From assembly GCA_030704615.1 (NCBI GenBank), contig CM060732.1, positions 28,751,053-28,811,052 of the forward strand: DNA of 60,000 nucleotides, read 5' to 3'. This document shows, one piece after another, positions 35,699 through 46,247 of this stretch (positions within the stretch are counted from its first letter, which is position 1; each line of letters opens with the position of its first letter). Both the position numbers and the translations under genes were made by a program. Under the pieces are notes generated by a model. It was not told where the DNA came from, did no database searches, and was given only the letters and a program-made list of their open reading frames with translations. The DNA comes from Takakia lepidozioides (Eukaryota > Streptophyta > Takakiopsida > Takakiales > Takakiaceae).

Positions 35699-36121
35699 CT
35701 GCACGAAATACAAAAACGTTAGTTCACACATTGGCAATACTGACTCATGGTTTGGCACCGAACATTGGAGGACAACGTTTTAAAGACGATTTGCAAAATG
35801 GTATCAGAGAACAGTCTTAGATTTGGAGTTCCCATCAATTGCGAGCAGTTTGGCGTCGAACACCCAATTGGGGATGTAGATGGCATCTAAACATCCACTT
35901 AAAGAAGCATGTTCGGTGCCGAACAGTCAATTTTTGGAATACATGTAATCTGAAAATGTATGTCCGAAATTGGAAGGAGGAGACTTGATAACAGATACTG
36001 CAGCTTCTGATCCAGAAATTGAATCACTGTGGACAATTCGTTGGAAATTCAGAGGTTTGGCGCCGAACAGCAAGAAAAATGACACTATTGCTTTCATACA
36101 AAGAATAAATGACTTGCTTAC
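35699..36121 (-). other. Intron of transposase copy A carrying four GTTYGG-YR-CCGAAC palindromes
   Basis: Splice signals on the minus strand are GCG|GTAAGC (36,122/36,121) and TGCAG|AAAATG (35,699/35,698), joining RAV-type sequence to the MSSDDDAHMP exon. Inside lie palindromes at 35,750-35,763, 35,848-35,861, 35,911-35,924 (perfect) and 36,055-36,068, with arms GTTCGG or GTTTGG and CCGAAC around CA, CG or TG. Two further copies lie outside, at 33,123-33,136 and 33,764-33,777. Confidence 0.75.
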
Positions 36122-36358
36122 CGCACGGATGTAGTTCCCGAGCTGGGGGTAACGGTGATGCCACCATGCAAACCAGCTCTCCAAGGCAGGTAAATCATCA
36201 TTGTGGCTGGATCCGGAACAGGACCACCAAGCTCGTAAGATAGCATAGGTGGTTTCCCCAGTTTTAGGATCTGTTGCATCGCGCCATGCCTGACAGAGCT
36301 GTACGTGTTGATCCCTCATGCCATCCTTGATGTACTTGTTTGTGTGTGATCAAAGACT

Positions 36359-36928
36359 TTGAGCCCAGTGAAAGCCACATGTTCTCTTTCTGTCGACGAC
36401 CTGGATCCGCAAGTCTTGACCCTTCTGGATAAATCTGACTTAGAGGCTGTAGTGTCTGAAGCCATGTCTGTTGCCATGAGATTGTCTAGACTGAAATTTA
36501 AACTCAGGGCAGGAAGCCTACCTTTGAACAGCAAACAGAAGCAGAGAGGAAAGGGAGAGTGCAATTGTCCATTGTGTGGGCAACCTGAAGACAATATTCA
36601 TTTTCTGATACACTGTCCGGGGTTCTCTCACCAAAGAGACACTCTCTTCAATTCTATCAAGGGAATTGTGCCTGTACCCCTGTTTACCAACTTTGAAAGT
36701 CTCGAGGCTGAGCCAAAAGCCCAGGCCCTCCTGAGGCCTAGTTTTTGGGCAAATCACACACAGCAGATTGATGCTTGTGTGAAGGGTTTTCTAGAGGATA
36801 TCTGGAAAACCCGGATTAATTCTATATATGAAGGTAAGTCTTACTACCAACGTCAGCCCCTGACAGAGGTAGGTTCTGTCCCTTTTGTTCCCGCTCAAAC
36901 TGGGCGCGGGGTCAAAACACAGTCCTAG
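36359..36928 (+). mobile_element. 5'-truncated LINE fragment with C-terminal zinc knuckle
   Basis: A 189-residue + strand frame contains CNCPLCGQPEDNIHFLIHCP, the C-x2-C ... H-x3-4-C knuckle found at the C-terminus of many plant LINE ORF2 proteins, preceded by LKFKLRAGSLPLNSKQ as in those proteins. It lies inside the minus-strand transposase copy A, between the catalytic Asp block (ending about 37,060) and the WWSCSG block (from about 36,319). It is therefore a later insertion, with reverse transcriptase and endonuclease missing because of 5' truncation. The exact ends and target-site duplication are not resolved, and no poly-A tail is obvious. Confidence 0.6.
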
Positions 36929-39149
36929 CCTGGATGGCATCTACACAGGACAATCAAATCCCGGTCATTGTGGTAATGACAACACAAGGCTCAGTGGCAT
37001 CGGGCCTAGGATTTGGGGTTGACGGAGAGGTACATCTGTCCTATTTGCAGAGGGTTGAAAGAGATATGACTATCCAGTTTCATATAAGGGTGCTGGACCA
37101 GTTGGGTACTCCAAACCCGTTGCCCCCGCAAGGGATGGAATCTCAATGGGCACGACAAGAGTCTCTGACTTGGGCACATCCTTTCCCTCTGTTCCATACA
37201 CAATGCAAACAGTTGCCTAGTTTGCTCCGGCTCCATCAGCCATCAACCCTCGAAAATGAGGTCGACGTTTGCCAGCTCGAGCCATTTGTTCATTTATGCA
37301 TTCCCAGAAGAGCACTTGTGCAGCGATGTCTTGCACTTTCATCTCGCAGATTGCAATTGTCATCAACTTCTGACAATTAGGCTCGTATACATGGTACGCA
37401 AGACTCGTCCATCCTGGAACACAGTATACATGGTCAAACATGATCTAGCTATTCTCCAGATCGCCTCCAATGTTCATCTGATCCACAAGATCGACCCCAC
37501 TGCCAGGACAATCTGTCGACATTTTAAACAAAAAACACCTGTCATCCTCATTTCCTTGGCCAGGGAGACGGCTGCCATGGATGTAATCATAGCCACACTT
37601 CTCTTTGTATTTGAGAATGTTGGTCAAGGGATCCCCTCCATGGCCACCCTCCTCCCTATGCTGCCTCACAGCGTACCTAAAACTGGGTTTCGACAGGTGC
37701 GATACTGCCTCAAGCAGACGGGTCATTTCCGAATCTTCTAGCATGCAGCGTGCCTTGCGGTCCTTGGATAGAACATGATCCTCAATGATCTTCCTTGCCA
37801 TTCTCATTTGTATAACCTTTGGTGAATCTCCCGGCGAACGAGAGACCTCCTCCTTAACAATTGATATCACTTTTGAGAGAGACTCCCCTGAAGGGTGTAC
37901 GTGCTTTCCAAGGTGGACAACTGCTCTTGTCATATGATCTGGTCCAAAAGCATAAAACATTTTGGATGGACACTCTTGCGTGCACATTGGTGGAATCCCG
38001 CAAACGACACACACAACTGTTGACTTAGGTACATGCACTTGAACAGAGAATGGCTTGCTGCTTGTTCCAGTCCATAGAGTCTTGTTAGGAGTATGAAATC
38101 TTCTGCGGTAAGGGCACGAGCCAGAGAGGCATTCCATTGCACCAAGGCATAGAATATACCTGAATAATAGACAATCAACGAAGATCACATATGTTACATT
38201 TTGGAGGATGAATGGGAATCTACAGACAATGATGGAGAAAATGAGATCTTTGCAACCTTATCTCACAACCGATTCTCCTCGAGTGAGGCCTGGTAGCTTG
38301 GTGTTAGTTGTTCTCGTTTTGCACCAAGGGTGCCCATCATACTTTCTGTCCATACCTTCCATGCGACAGCGACACCAAACTTTCCTGATGGAACAGGTGG
38401 GAACTCAAACATAACGTTACCATTCACCTTCTTTGGAAGAAAGTAGACTTTCTGGCATTCCATTTTGCTATAATCAATCTTCGAGAGGTCGGATTTTTGA
38501 ATGTCTTCACGAGAGGAAGATTTCTCAAATGGCTCGAGAAACACTTTGTCTACATGGGAGTGCAAATTCTGGAACTTCTTCAAAACCTGAACAATAGAGC
38601 TAAGAGAGTCCACAGGAGCTGGTGGTTCAGTTGCACCTGCCGACGTTAATCCCAAAAATCTGCAATCTTCCTCAGAGCTATCTGACAAGGTGATACTCTC
38701 TTTCCGTTTATTAAGCGGGGGGTGAATGGACTCGTTTGTTCCTAAGTCTCTGTTTGGAAGCCCTCTAACAATGTAAGTCCCTCTCCCACATTTCAAACAC
38801 ATTTAGTTGTTGCTCGATTTTGTTATCCTACGAGTGGCAACAACGGTTTCCTGCTCGTCTCGAACTTCCTCTTCCGCAATACCTGTGCCCGGGAGAACAT
38901 TAAATCTAACTGTCAAATACTTGTCGTCAATAGTGGCCAGTCCCTGGATTGCCTCGACTTCCACAACCAAACGATCTGGAGGGCAGACCATTCTCACCAC
39001 AAAGAATTTGGGCCGAGACACGAGGGAGCACTGAACGAACCAGATGGGCGGGTATATGGACTGTCCTCCTGCTTTCGAACTGCAATGGAGAATGTCACCT
39101 GCTCATGTCAGTGTGTCCTGACTGCCACAATCTAGAGTGATTTGTGGGG

Positions 39150-39385
39150 GAGAATCTAGGATAACAAAACCGTTAAAATCATTATCTCCACAATACCGTT
39201 AACATTGAACGGTCGAGATCCGGTTTGAGAATAAAAATACCGTTATTCGGACTGGATGGAAAAAAAGATTCGGCATAATACCATTAAACATCATTACGGT
39301 TATTCGCCAGATAACAAAATTACCGTTAAGCGTAATGACCGCAAATATTCCTCTAAAGAATGCCGTTAAGTCTGAAATAGTGGAG
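39150..39385. repeat. Cluster of ACCGTTA / TAACGGT motifs upstream of transposase copy A
   Basis: Within about 230 bp the heptamer ACCGTTA, or its complement TAACGGT with one-base variants, occurs at least six times in both orientations, often as AATACCGTTA. The phrases GATAACAAAA and ATAACAAAATTACC repeat with it. It sits directly upstream of the transposase start, the same relative place as the palindrome array upstream of copy B. Confidence 0.65.
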
Positions 39386-39479
39386 ATCATGTCAGTAGAG
39401 AAGAGAACATAACAATGTCAGACTTTGACTTGGAATGAGGGTTTCATGAAGAAGAAGATTCTCAAGGTATACGTTGAAG

Positions 39480-40087
39480 GTAGACGTTGAATTTTTTTAT
39501 GCGAATCCAACGACGCTGCAGATCCAGAGTCCTCCTCTAAGCTGGACAACCCATATATAGAGGGATTCTAGATGAGTATCTATGCACTTCATCCGAGTAA
39601 AGAATCCGGGGATCAAATTCTTCGGATATTCCAACATTAGTAGCCAAATTGACATCACTTTCTTCCTTGTCCACTTCGAGCACTTCTTCAATCTTCATTT
39701 TCGTCTGTATGACCTCTCACAAATGTAGGCGTATCATCATCGGAGTTCCAATCAAATAGCAAGGCGAAGTGGCTCTTAGTTATGCCGGCTTCGGCCGGAG
39801 TTTTTTTCTCTCTCATCAATATCTGTGTCAACAACAACATTGTCGTGTACCTCAGCATCACAATTTCCAGTCACGTCTTCAATCTCTCCAAGTTTATGTG
39901 TTTTCGGCCACCGGATCATATGACGGAATTGATGCACTCTTCCATTGTATCCAAAAATCCTTCGTGAACTTTGGTCTCCGGTACCAACACTTTTGGACAA
40001 GTGCCTATGTGAGCGCCTTAATGAAAGTTGTGGGAAAACAAGGTTATACCTAGGATATAAGCTAAACTCTGGTGGGTGCAACCCCAC
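39480..40087 (-). other. Possible coding remnant, unrecognised
   Basis: Minus-strand translation shows plausible protein-like segments in two frames, for example SDVNLATNVGISEEFDPRIL around 39,630 and GRVHQFRHMIRWPKTHKL around 39,930. They are joined by acidic sequence and interrupted by a stop near 39,540. No family is recognised. It could be an exon of another element gene belonging to copy A or an unrelated relic. Confidence 0.25.
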
Positions 40088-40599
40088 AAAAGGCTTCAGG
40101 AGAGTTGCTCGTGGGGTGGCCGTACGAACGGCATGAGTTCATTTTCTCCCATCTCCTTTCACTTTTGCTTATGTAGTTTCCCATGGGGATCGGATGAAAT
40201 GAACGTGAACTCTCTCTTTCAGTTTCATTCTACAGGGCAAGGCTACGGCAAACAACGTCTAAGTACGAGTACATTCTCTTTTGTTTTCTTTCTCCGGGCC
40301 ATTGCCTATTCTGGGACAGCCAACCCCTTGCAGAGGTATTCCTCTAAGTATGCGGATCAGAAATGCTTGACATCATAACTGCAAGAGGCGTTAACTGAAT
40401 CCCTTGATGAATAGTTGGGTTTGAGCTGTTTAGCTTGTAAGTCCTGCTTTCTTTGTCCCTTAAAGCTCTTTGCAGATATTATAGATAAATTCATTCGCTT
40501 GCTTTCTTTATATTGGGAGACGTTTTTGGGCCTACGCAATAATAGAATCTTACAGCCCAATTATCTTCGCGCAGCTCCACCTCCCTCTTCTAAGAAGCG

Positions 40600-40806
40600 T
40601 TGAGAAGGTGCAGGGTGAGCTCCCACACTATGCGGATAGAGACTTGTGGGAGCTGCAGTGTGGACAACCTGCGGTGTGATTACCGCCTGTGCCCCGCTTG
40701 CGCTGGGGATAACAGAAGGGAACTTACAAATGAGGAACATCTCTTGTTTCACTGTCTTTTCTACTACATACATGAGATCCATGGGGAACATATAATCCAT
40801 GCCTAG
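40600..40806 (+). pseudogene. Possible LINE zinc-knuckle fragment
   Basis: A 68-residue + frame has CGSCSVDN, CPACAGDN and EEHLLFHC, resembling the Cys/His cluster at the end of LINE ORF2 proteins (C-x2-C, then EHLLFxC). It is short and isolated, so only tentatively assigned. Confidence 0.3.
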
Positions 40807-41493
40807 GCCCTAGCTAGGGGTCAGAAGGTAAACTTTTCCAATTGATGGCCTTAATTGGGCTCATGAATTTCTTCCAAATGATGTCACAGTGTACATGGGA
40901 AAGTGAATAAATAAGCATACATGTCAAAAATCAATATCCAACTCAATGGTTCAAGCTTTCTAAATGGTAAACCTAGATAAGCTTCGGAATAAAAGCTTAG
41001 TAACCGTTGCCAGCAGGCAAAACGTTGCCACTAGATCTATAAAGTGGCCTTCCCAGGGGCATCCTTGATTACCCATGGTGCCCTATATGCACATGAACTC
41101 GTAGAATGTACAGGTCATACTTGCAATCCTGAAGGTAAACACTAGCACATCATGGCCGCTTATAATAACAGTGCTTTGAACCCTCCTTCCATGCCACAAG
41201 CGCCCGCATCAGAGGAATGGCCTCCAATTTGTAGAGAAGTCTTTCTCAATTTTCCATGCAAGAATTGCTCAAAGAGATCAGGGTTGCAAGAGATGCGCAC
41301 ACCCCCCTCATTTTCGTATCCATATTCCTCCTCGGTCTTTGCAAGCAACTCACCAAACAGTTTATGCTTCAGGAGATTAATGGGGATCACAAATCGACGC
41401 CTCTCTCTCTGCCCACGTAGACCGCCACGCAGCCCCTTGGCACCCCCGGTGGGTGTGAAACAAATTCTGTCACTGATTTGATATGGTTAGTAC

Positions 41494-42246
41494 CAGTATT
41501 GGTCGGGTACCATGTTTTGAGCCCTCTCCCAGTCCCGGTTATGGCGTACTCTTTGAAAAAATGGATGGCCGGGGCAGGGTATACCAATAGGTTTGAAAAA
41601 CATCTCGGTTACAGGTTCTCAATAAACATATGGATTTTTTTTTGTCCGGTTCTCAATCTGCCATCTTAAAAAATGCCGGTTCCATGGTACCGGTTATGGG
41701 ATTCATCCACTTTTTTTTTCTTTTTTTTTTCTAGCATTTTTGTGTATGTGTGTAAAACTATACACAAAAGGGCTATGGCATGGTGATAAGCCACTAGAGT
41801 ATTGGTTGTGGGTCTCGGGTTCAAAGTTCAATCGTTCAACCCTGTCATCTATCTCTCTACCCCTCTAATATACTAAGCTTACAAGTTACAACTATTGTCT
41901 TAGCCAAATGCCAAATGCCCAACTAATTAATTTCCTACTTGGACATTCTCATTAATGTTGTGCACCTAATCTCCCCAACATTGTAATTTCATAACTACCA
42001 TCACTAACCCTTACACTTGTATTATCTAGAACCGCCTCTATGCCATCCACATTTGCTCCGGATCTTGCTCCGGGTATAACACCCTTATAATCACCATGCC
42101 GGTTCTCTAGCCGGTTAGGAAGCTCGATTTTTTTTCCGGTTCCCTTCGGTTCCTGCGGGGGCTGCACCTTCTGGTTATGCACATGTGAATATCCGGCAAA
42201 TAACCGCCGAATATGCATGTCAAGATGCCATACCCGGCCAACAGTG
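41494..42246. mobile_element. 753-bp hAT-like element in SAUR copy 2 with perfect 8-bp target-site duplication
   Basis: The left end is CAGTATTGGTCGGGTA; the right end, read in reverse complement, is CACTGTTGGCCGGGTA, so the terminal inverted repeats match at 13 of 16 positions. Both flanks are GTTAGTAC (41,486-41,493 and 42,247-42,254), a perfect 8-bp duplication typical of hAT elements. The interior is non-coding and rich in CCGGTT/AACCGG motifs, with a T-run at 41,711-41,730. The duplicated octamer falls inside the SAUR reading frame (ACT AAC), so the insertion is within coding sequence. Confidence 0.88.
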
Positions 42247-42404
42247 GTTAGTACCAGACGCCAAAGACAATCTATGGGACTGGCACTTTCCGGTTATGCA
42301 CATGTGAATATCCGGCAAATAACCGCCGAATATGCATGTCAAGATGCCATACCCGGCCAACAGTGGTTAGTACCAGATGCCAAAGACAATCTATGGGACT
42401 GGCA
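42173..42404. repeat. Two 113-bp direct repeats at the right end of the hAT-like element
   Basis: 42,173-42,285 and 42,292-42,404 are almost identical (period 119; one difference seen, CGCC versus TGCC, a C-to-T at a CpG). Each unit contains the last about 74 bp of the element, the target-site octamer and about 30 bp of SAUR sequence. The element end plus flank was therefore duplicated after insertion, and recently. Confidence 0.92.
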
Positions 42405-42914
42405 GGTAGCCAAAACGTTAGTCTTTCCAAGTTCCATGCACAGTGAACAATTCTTGGTCTTAGACGACCTCTGGAGACACGTCGAAATCAGCAAACTTGA
42501 GCGATCGGATTGAGTGTCGAGAGATGCTTCGGACTCGAAGGAGGCCAAACTTTGAGGCTTTCCAAAGCCTATGGCCTGTAAATGATGCTTCACATAGCTA
42601 GCCACTTTGTTTGCTATCTTCGTCTTGGACACCAGCTTCTGACTCTTGGATGTCGACATCAACGGGTAGCGATCGGATCGAATGTTGTACTGCATCCATA
42701 CAAGGAAAAGAGAGTGTTGCCAACATATTGTGGAGCAGTGAAGATCAGCTCTAGAGAGTACGAAACTGATGCAGTGAAGATCAGAGAGAAATGAAATGAA
42801 ACGGAACTTTATGACGTCCGCATGAAGCTCAAAGACCTCTCAAAGAGTGAGTCCGATAGTGAGGAGGTCAGACAGACAGGAGAGAGATACGCAAAGCGAG
42901 CGGGGTTGGCGGGG

Positions 42915-42923
42915 TTTATATAG
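42915..42923 (-). promoter_or_regulatory. TATA box of SAUR copy 2
   Basis: On the minus strand CTATATAAA lies about 220 bases upstream of the start at 42,695, matching the spacing seen for SAUR copy 1. Confidence 0.6.
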
Positions 42924-43315
42924 CTCGAGGCTAAGAGTTACACCCTAACTTTTATCCTTGTTTAGATCCCCAAAAATGTTTTAATTTAACATTTTAACTC
43001 CTAAAGGACCCATCGACCCATTTTGGGCCTCAACGTGTCAGTCCATCTGCTCCATTGCCACATTTCATTTATCTTGAAATGGCCTTGGTCCATTCCCGCC
43101 ACAAATGCACATACTCCCAAATCAGGCCATTATTTACAGCTGGTTAGAGGGATTTACCCAAAAAAATTGAATTTTGGCTATCTTTTTCTTAGAAAAGTTT
43201 ATAGAGAGGTTGTGCGAAAGTTTGGCAGTTGTGCCATAGTTCAAATTTTTGGAAACTCGGTGGGAATGTGGGTTATGTGTTGCAGAATGCGCTCCCAAAA
43301 TAAGTTGGAAAAAAC

Positions 43316-44103
43316 CAGTGTTGGGCAGTTACCCGCCGGGATCCAGGTTAACCGCCGGTTCAGGTTCAGGTTAACCGGAACCGGGCCCATTCCTACATAA
43401 CCTGACCCGGAACCGGAACCTGCCAATGGGGATGGGCGCAGAACCGAACCGGCGGTTTCTGCTGGGTGTGAGAACCGGAGAACCGGGCGCACATGGATAA
43501 AAACAGGTTCCGGTTCTTGAACCCTTGGTGGGCCTTGCCAACATGGCATAACACTAGAGAGCTGGTGGGCCCAGGGCAAAACTTCTTTAATGCTCTCAAG
43601 CTCCTAAGATCCCTGGGTTCAATGCTTGAAGGCCATGAGATTTTATGTTCAATGCTTCAGCGCCATGACCTTGGGTTCAATCTCCAGCTCCATGATATCC
43701 TGTCTAAGTTCATTAATAAAATGTTTGAAGATGCCAATACTTGCCAGGTAGCTGAATAGTACTTTCAACCCATAAAATTTTACCCATTTTCTTCTACCAG
43801 TTTATTTAGAGTATTTTTGTTTGTTTTTTTGTGTTAGTGAAAACTAACAAAATCGTTGGATTTTAGTTCAAATATGTGAATACACTGCTATTTAATCTAC
43901 CGGACTGATAAAATATTTTAAATCTAATTAAATTAAACAAATATATTTTTAAAATAGAACCGGAACGGATGGTTTTTATCAGCAACTAACCGGTAACCGG
44001 AACCACCCCCATGTTTAAAAGTTGGATCCGGAACCGTCTCTTGAAATAATTGTGGAACCGGAACCAAAGGTTCCTTCACAAATGCAAGAACCGCCCAACA
44101 CTG
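43316..44103. mobile_element. 788-bp hAT-like element with perfect 8-bp target-site duplication
   Basis: The ends are CAGTGTTGGGCAGTT and, in reverse complement, CAGTGTTGGGCGGTT, a 15-bp inverted repeat with one mismatch. Both flanks are GAAAAAAC (43,308-43,315 and 44,104-44,111). The first and last 200 bp are packed with AACCGG, GGTTCCGG and related motifs in both orientations, as expected of sub-terminal binding sites for a transposase. The centre is A/T-rich. No transposase is encoded, so it is non-autonomous. It lies upstream of SAUR copy 2. Confidence 0.9.
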
Positions 44104-44111
44104 GAAAAAAC

Positions 44112-45275
44112 GTTGTAGTTGAGGAGATTGGACGAGAAAGCAAGAATTTTCGCCCTCCAAAAACTGCTGAGAACTTTTTTCTTTTGTTTTTGGAGAACAG
44201 GGGACAAAGGCCTGGGAATTTTTTAATTTGGAATCATTAAAGGGGGGTGGAAATTAAAATCCCCAAGCCCACCATAAGGCACACACACACCGCTGACAGA
44301 GGAACACTTAAGCCCTCCGGGAGGGAACAAGCGGGAGACCAAACCAGGCCACTTCTGAAACTGTTATGTTCTCACTGCAAAATTTCTGAAATGTTTTGAA
44401 TGTGGATACTAGTAGCGCACCAAGGTAGCTCACAATCTTTAGCGTCAATTTTCACGGATCTGAACTGTTGACAAGTTATGAGGTTGGGTTATTTACCCTT
44501 CTAGTTTTCGATGTTTTTAGGGATGGGTCACTTTAGCAACTATGTCACTCGGAACTAAAATCAGAAAGTTAAGTGAAATTGATTTTACATGCGTTAACTT
44601 GCACTTAAAAATCAACCTTTAAATCTATAAGCCAGACGTACAAAGAGATTCAAGTTTGCCATCAGTGTGTAATGGCTGTGTAATATATGTATATTTGTGA
44701 AATAAATCTAAACTGAACAATCTATTCAAAAAACAAAACTAAAAATCTAAATCTGAACAGTAGGACGTTGCATGGCATCCTCTGCGTTGGCCTGCGGGTC
44801 TGGGCTTCAATCCCCTGTACTACCTTCCGGCTCCCTGTATGCTTCATGGCTCAGAAAGGGTTTATTTCTCCCCTCGGGCCCAGGTGGCCGCGACTCGGGT
44901 TTCCTTGGAAAAATGTTGAATTTTCTTCATTGAAGCCTGCAATTTTTGGGTACATAACCAGAATACACTCTACATATTTGGCTCAAAAAGGGAAGGGATA
45001 GTGTCTCTTTTTTCCTTTTAAAAGCCTCTATCTCCTTTCACATAAAATAGAAAACGAAAAAGAAAAAGGTGATAAAAGACACTTAGAGGGTACAAAAAAA
45101 GTTGATAATCTCACAATAAGAGGAGTCTGCGAGCAAGCCTTTGCTAACAGATGCACGCTCTCTTCCAGTTGATGTGGCTTGCTACATCACTCTCTCAGCA
45201 CCTACACTTTCTGAGGCCCCATAGTTGTGTCTTGGCTCCATCCCAGCTCAATTTACGTGAGACAGCGAATTTACA
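44112..45275. other. Gap, no gene recognised
   Basis: Nothing convincing. A stretch at about 44,765-44,815 (GCATGGCATCC ... GGGCTTCAATCCCC) vaguely resembles tRNA-type A and B boxes, but no cloverleaf could be drawn by eye. The rest is A/T-rich. Confidence 0.35.
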
Positions 45276-45665
45276 ATGCAGCAGTCCGATCCAAAGATGA
45301 ATTCCAAGGCAGGTAGGAAGATGTCGGATCCAAGGAAGCGCAGCCGCAAGGGCGTCCGCCGAGAGTGGCAGCCAGCGACGGCAGTGACGGACACGCAGAG
45401 GCAAGCCTGGGATGCATGGGAAGGCGGCGAGCTGGAGAAGCTATATCTCCTCAACACCCCTGCTGCTACCAGTACCTTTTCCTACTTCGGGCATCAGATT
45501 GTAGCTCCCGCTCCTGAGGGCACACCAATTGTGACTGCGGAGGATTGGTTACTGCAACGAGCTATCCCCACACACACCCCATGCGATGCATCAAACACAG
45601 CACGTGATGAATGTGATAAATTTGATTGGGGCCTTAAGCAGCTGCTCCGTTTTCTTGACGACTAA
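45276..45665 (+). CDS. Unrecognised 129-residue protein
   Basis: I do not recognise this gene. The frame starts with a basic N-terminus (KMSDPRKRSRKGVRREWQPA, residues about 15-35) that could be a nuclear targeting or nucleic-acid-binding segment. It continues with a mixed hydrophobic part (YFGHQIVAPAPEG, EDWLLQRA) and ends in WGLKQLLRFLDD and TAA. Codon use looks more protein-like than the surroundings: G/C at third positions is higher than in the A/T-rich gap to the left. It may be an exon of a longer gene, as no clear upstream signals are visible. The phrase EDWLL also appears near the 5' part of the unknown gene at 58.7 kb (DEDWLL), which is too short to prove a relation. Confidence 0.4.
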   Translation: MQQSDPKMNSKAGRKMSDPRKRSRKGVRREWQPATAVTDTQRQAWDAWEGGELEKLYLLNTPAATSTFSYFGHQIVAPAPEGTPIVTAEDWLLQRAIPTHTPCDASNTARDECDKFDWGLKQLLRFLDD

Positions 45666-46247
45666 AGTATTGAGTCTGACTTTGGCGTGCTATGAAAGAG
45701 TTCCTCCAGCGTCAGCTGGATGATGATGCTTACAATCGTGGTCAGAAGCAAGGCAACAACGAGACTCCGGATCCTCCTTTTTGAGTAGAAAAACAAAAAC
45801 CATGGTCGGGTGGAGTCTGCATGGTGACCTCTGCCTCCCATGCAGACCAACTGAGTCCCGCCCAAGAGAAGACAAGCTGGCTAGTGAAGTTGCGGTCCGC
45901 AGTTGTTCCTTCCAGCTTCTTCACTTGCTTAAGTGGTGGAAGTGAGTTGGGTAGCCAAACCTCATCAAGTTGATGCCAGGGGGCAATCATTGCGGACATG
46001 GTTAATGTCCAACACAAGGAGTATATATGAGGAACTGAAGGAACTGCCCATGTGTAGAGTTAGTACCGGGCTCTAGAAGACACAAGCAACCGTAGACTTG
46101 CATGCTTACATAATACAAAAGGTAACACTGTTTCAAAAAATATTCTAGTATAGATTTCCAGTTTCATAAATTGATAATAGACCAGAAACCGAAGGTGTGT
46201 GACAAATGCTCAAGGGGGTGGCACATGGAGGTTTACTATTTCATGAG

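Larger units (their letters stand above)
35193..39021 (-). pseudogene. SWIM-type MULE transposase relic (copy A), interrupted
   Basis: Homologous throughout to the transposase at 47.3-50.3 kb. Order on the minus strand: an N-terminal part (39,021-38,263) including KVYFLPKKVNGNVMFEFPPV; a Cys/His-rich part (CPSKMFYAF then VVHLGKHVHP) that looks like a GCM/FLYWCH-type zinc domain (about 38,188-37,900); YDYIHGSRLPGQ; then LMTIAICEMK and FRGLMADGAGAN with the second catalytic Asp (37,441-37,217); NTNMAE-like TTNMSEAVHSSW in the last exon (35,698-35,546); and a SWIM zinc finger ECTCADLD with CKH (35,396-35,193). One intron, 36,121-35,699, has a good GTAAGC donor and TGCAG acceptor. A stop replaces the Trp after GAGAN, and a + strand LINE fragment separates the two halves of the catalytic domain. 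It is non-functional. Confidence 0.78.
41160..42695 (-). pseudogene. SAUR-like protein, copy 2, split by a hAT-like insertion
   Basis: Minus-strand reading starts at 42,695 (or the Met at 42,659) with a Ser/Lys-rich N-terminus and reaches SLASGTN at about 42,370, where the transposon begins. Beyond the element the reading resumes as GTNHIKSVTEFVSHPP and VPRGCVAVYVGRE (about 41,500-41,400). After a slip in a GAGAGAGAG run it continues as RRRFVIPINLLKHKLFGELL, KTEEEYGYENEGG and RISCNPDLFEQFL to a stop at 41,160. VPRGCVAVYVG and RRFVIP are the SAUR signature. The N-terminal part is longer than in typical SAURs. The gene is disabled by the insertion and probably by the GA-run frameshift. It is about 80 percent similar to copy 1 at protein level over the core and lies in inverted orientation to it, 10 kb away. 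Confidence 0.8.

Noticed and set aside
36934-37380. 148-residue + strand frame after the LINE fragment
   Set aside because: Most of it is antisense to the transposase copy A block containing LMTIAICEMK and the MADGAGAN motif; no independent family signal.
44760-44830. tRNA gene
   Set aside because: Only loose box similarity; acceptor and anticodon stems could not be paired.
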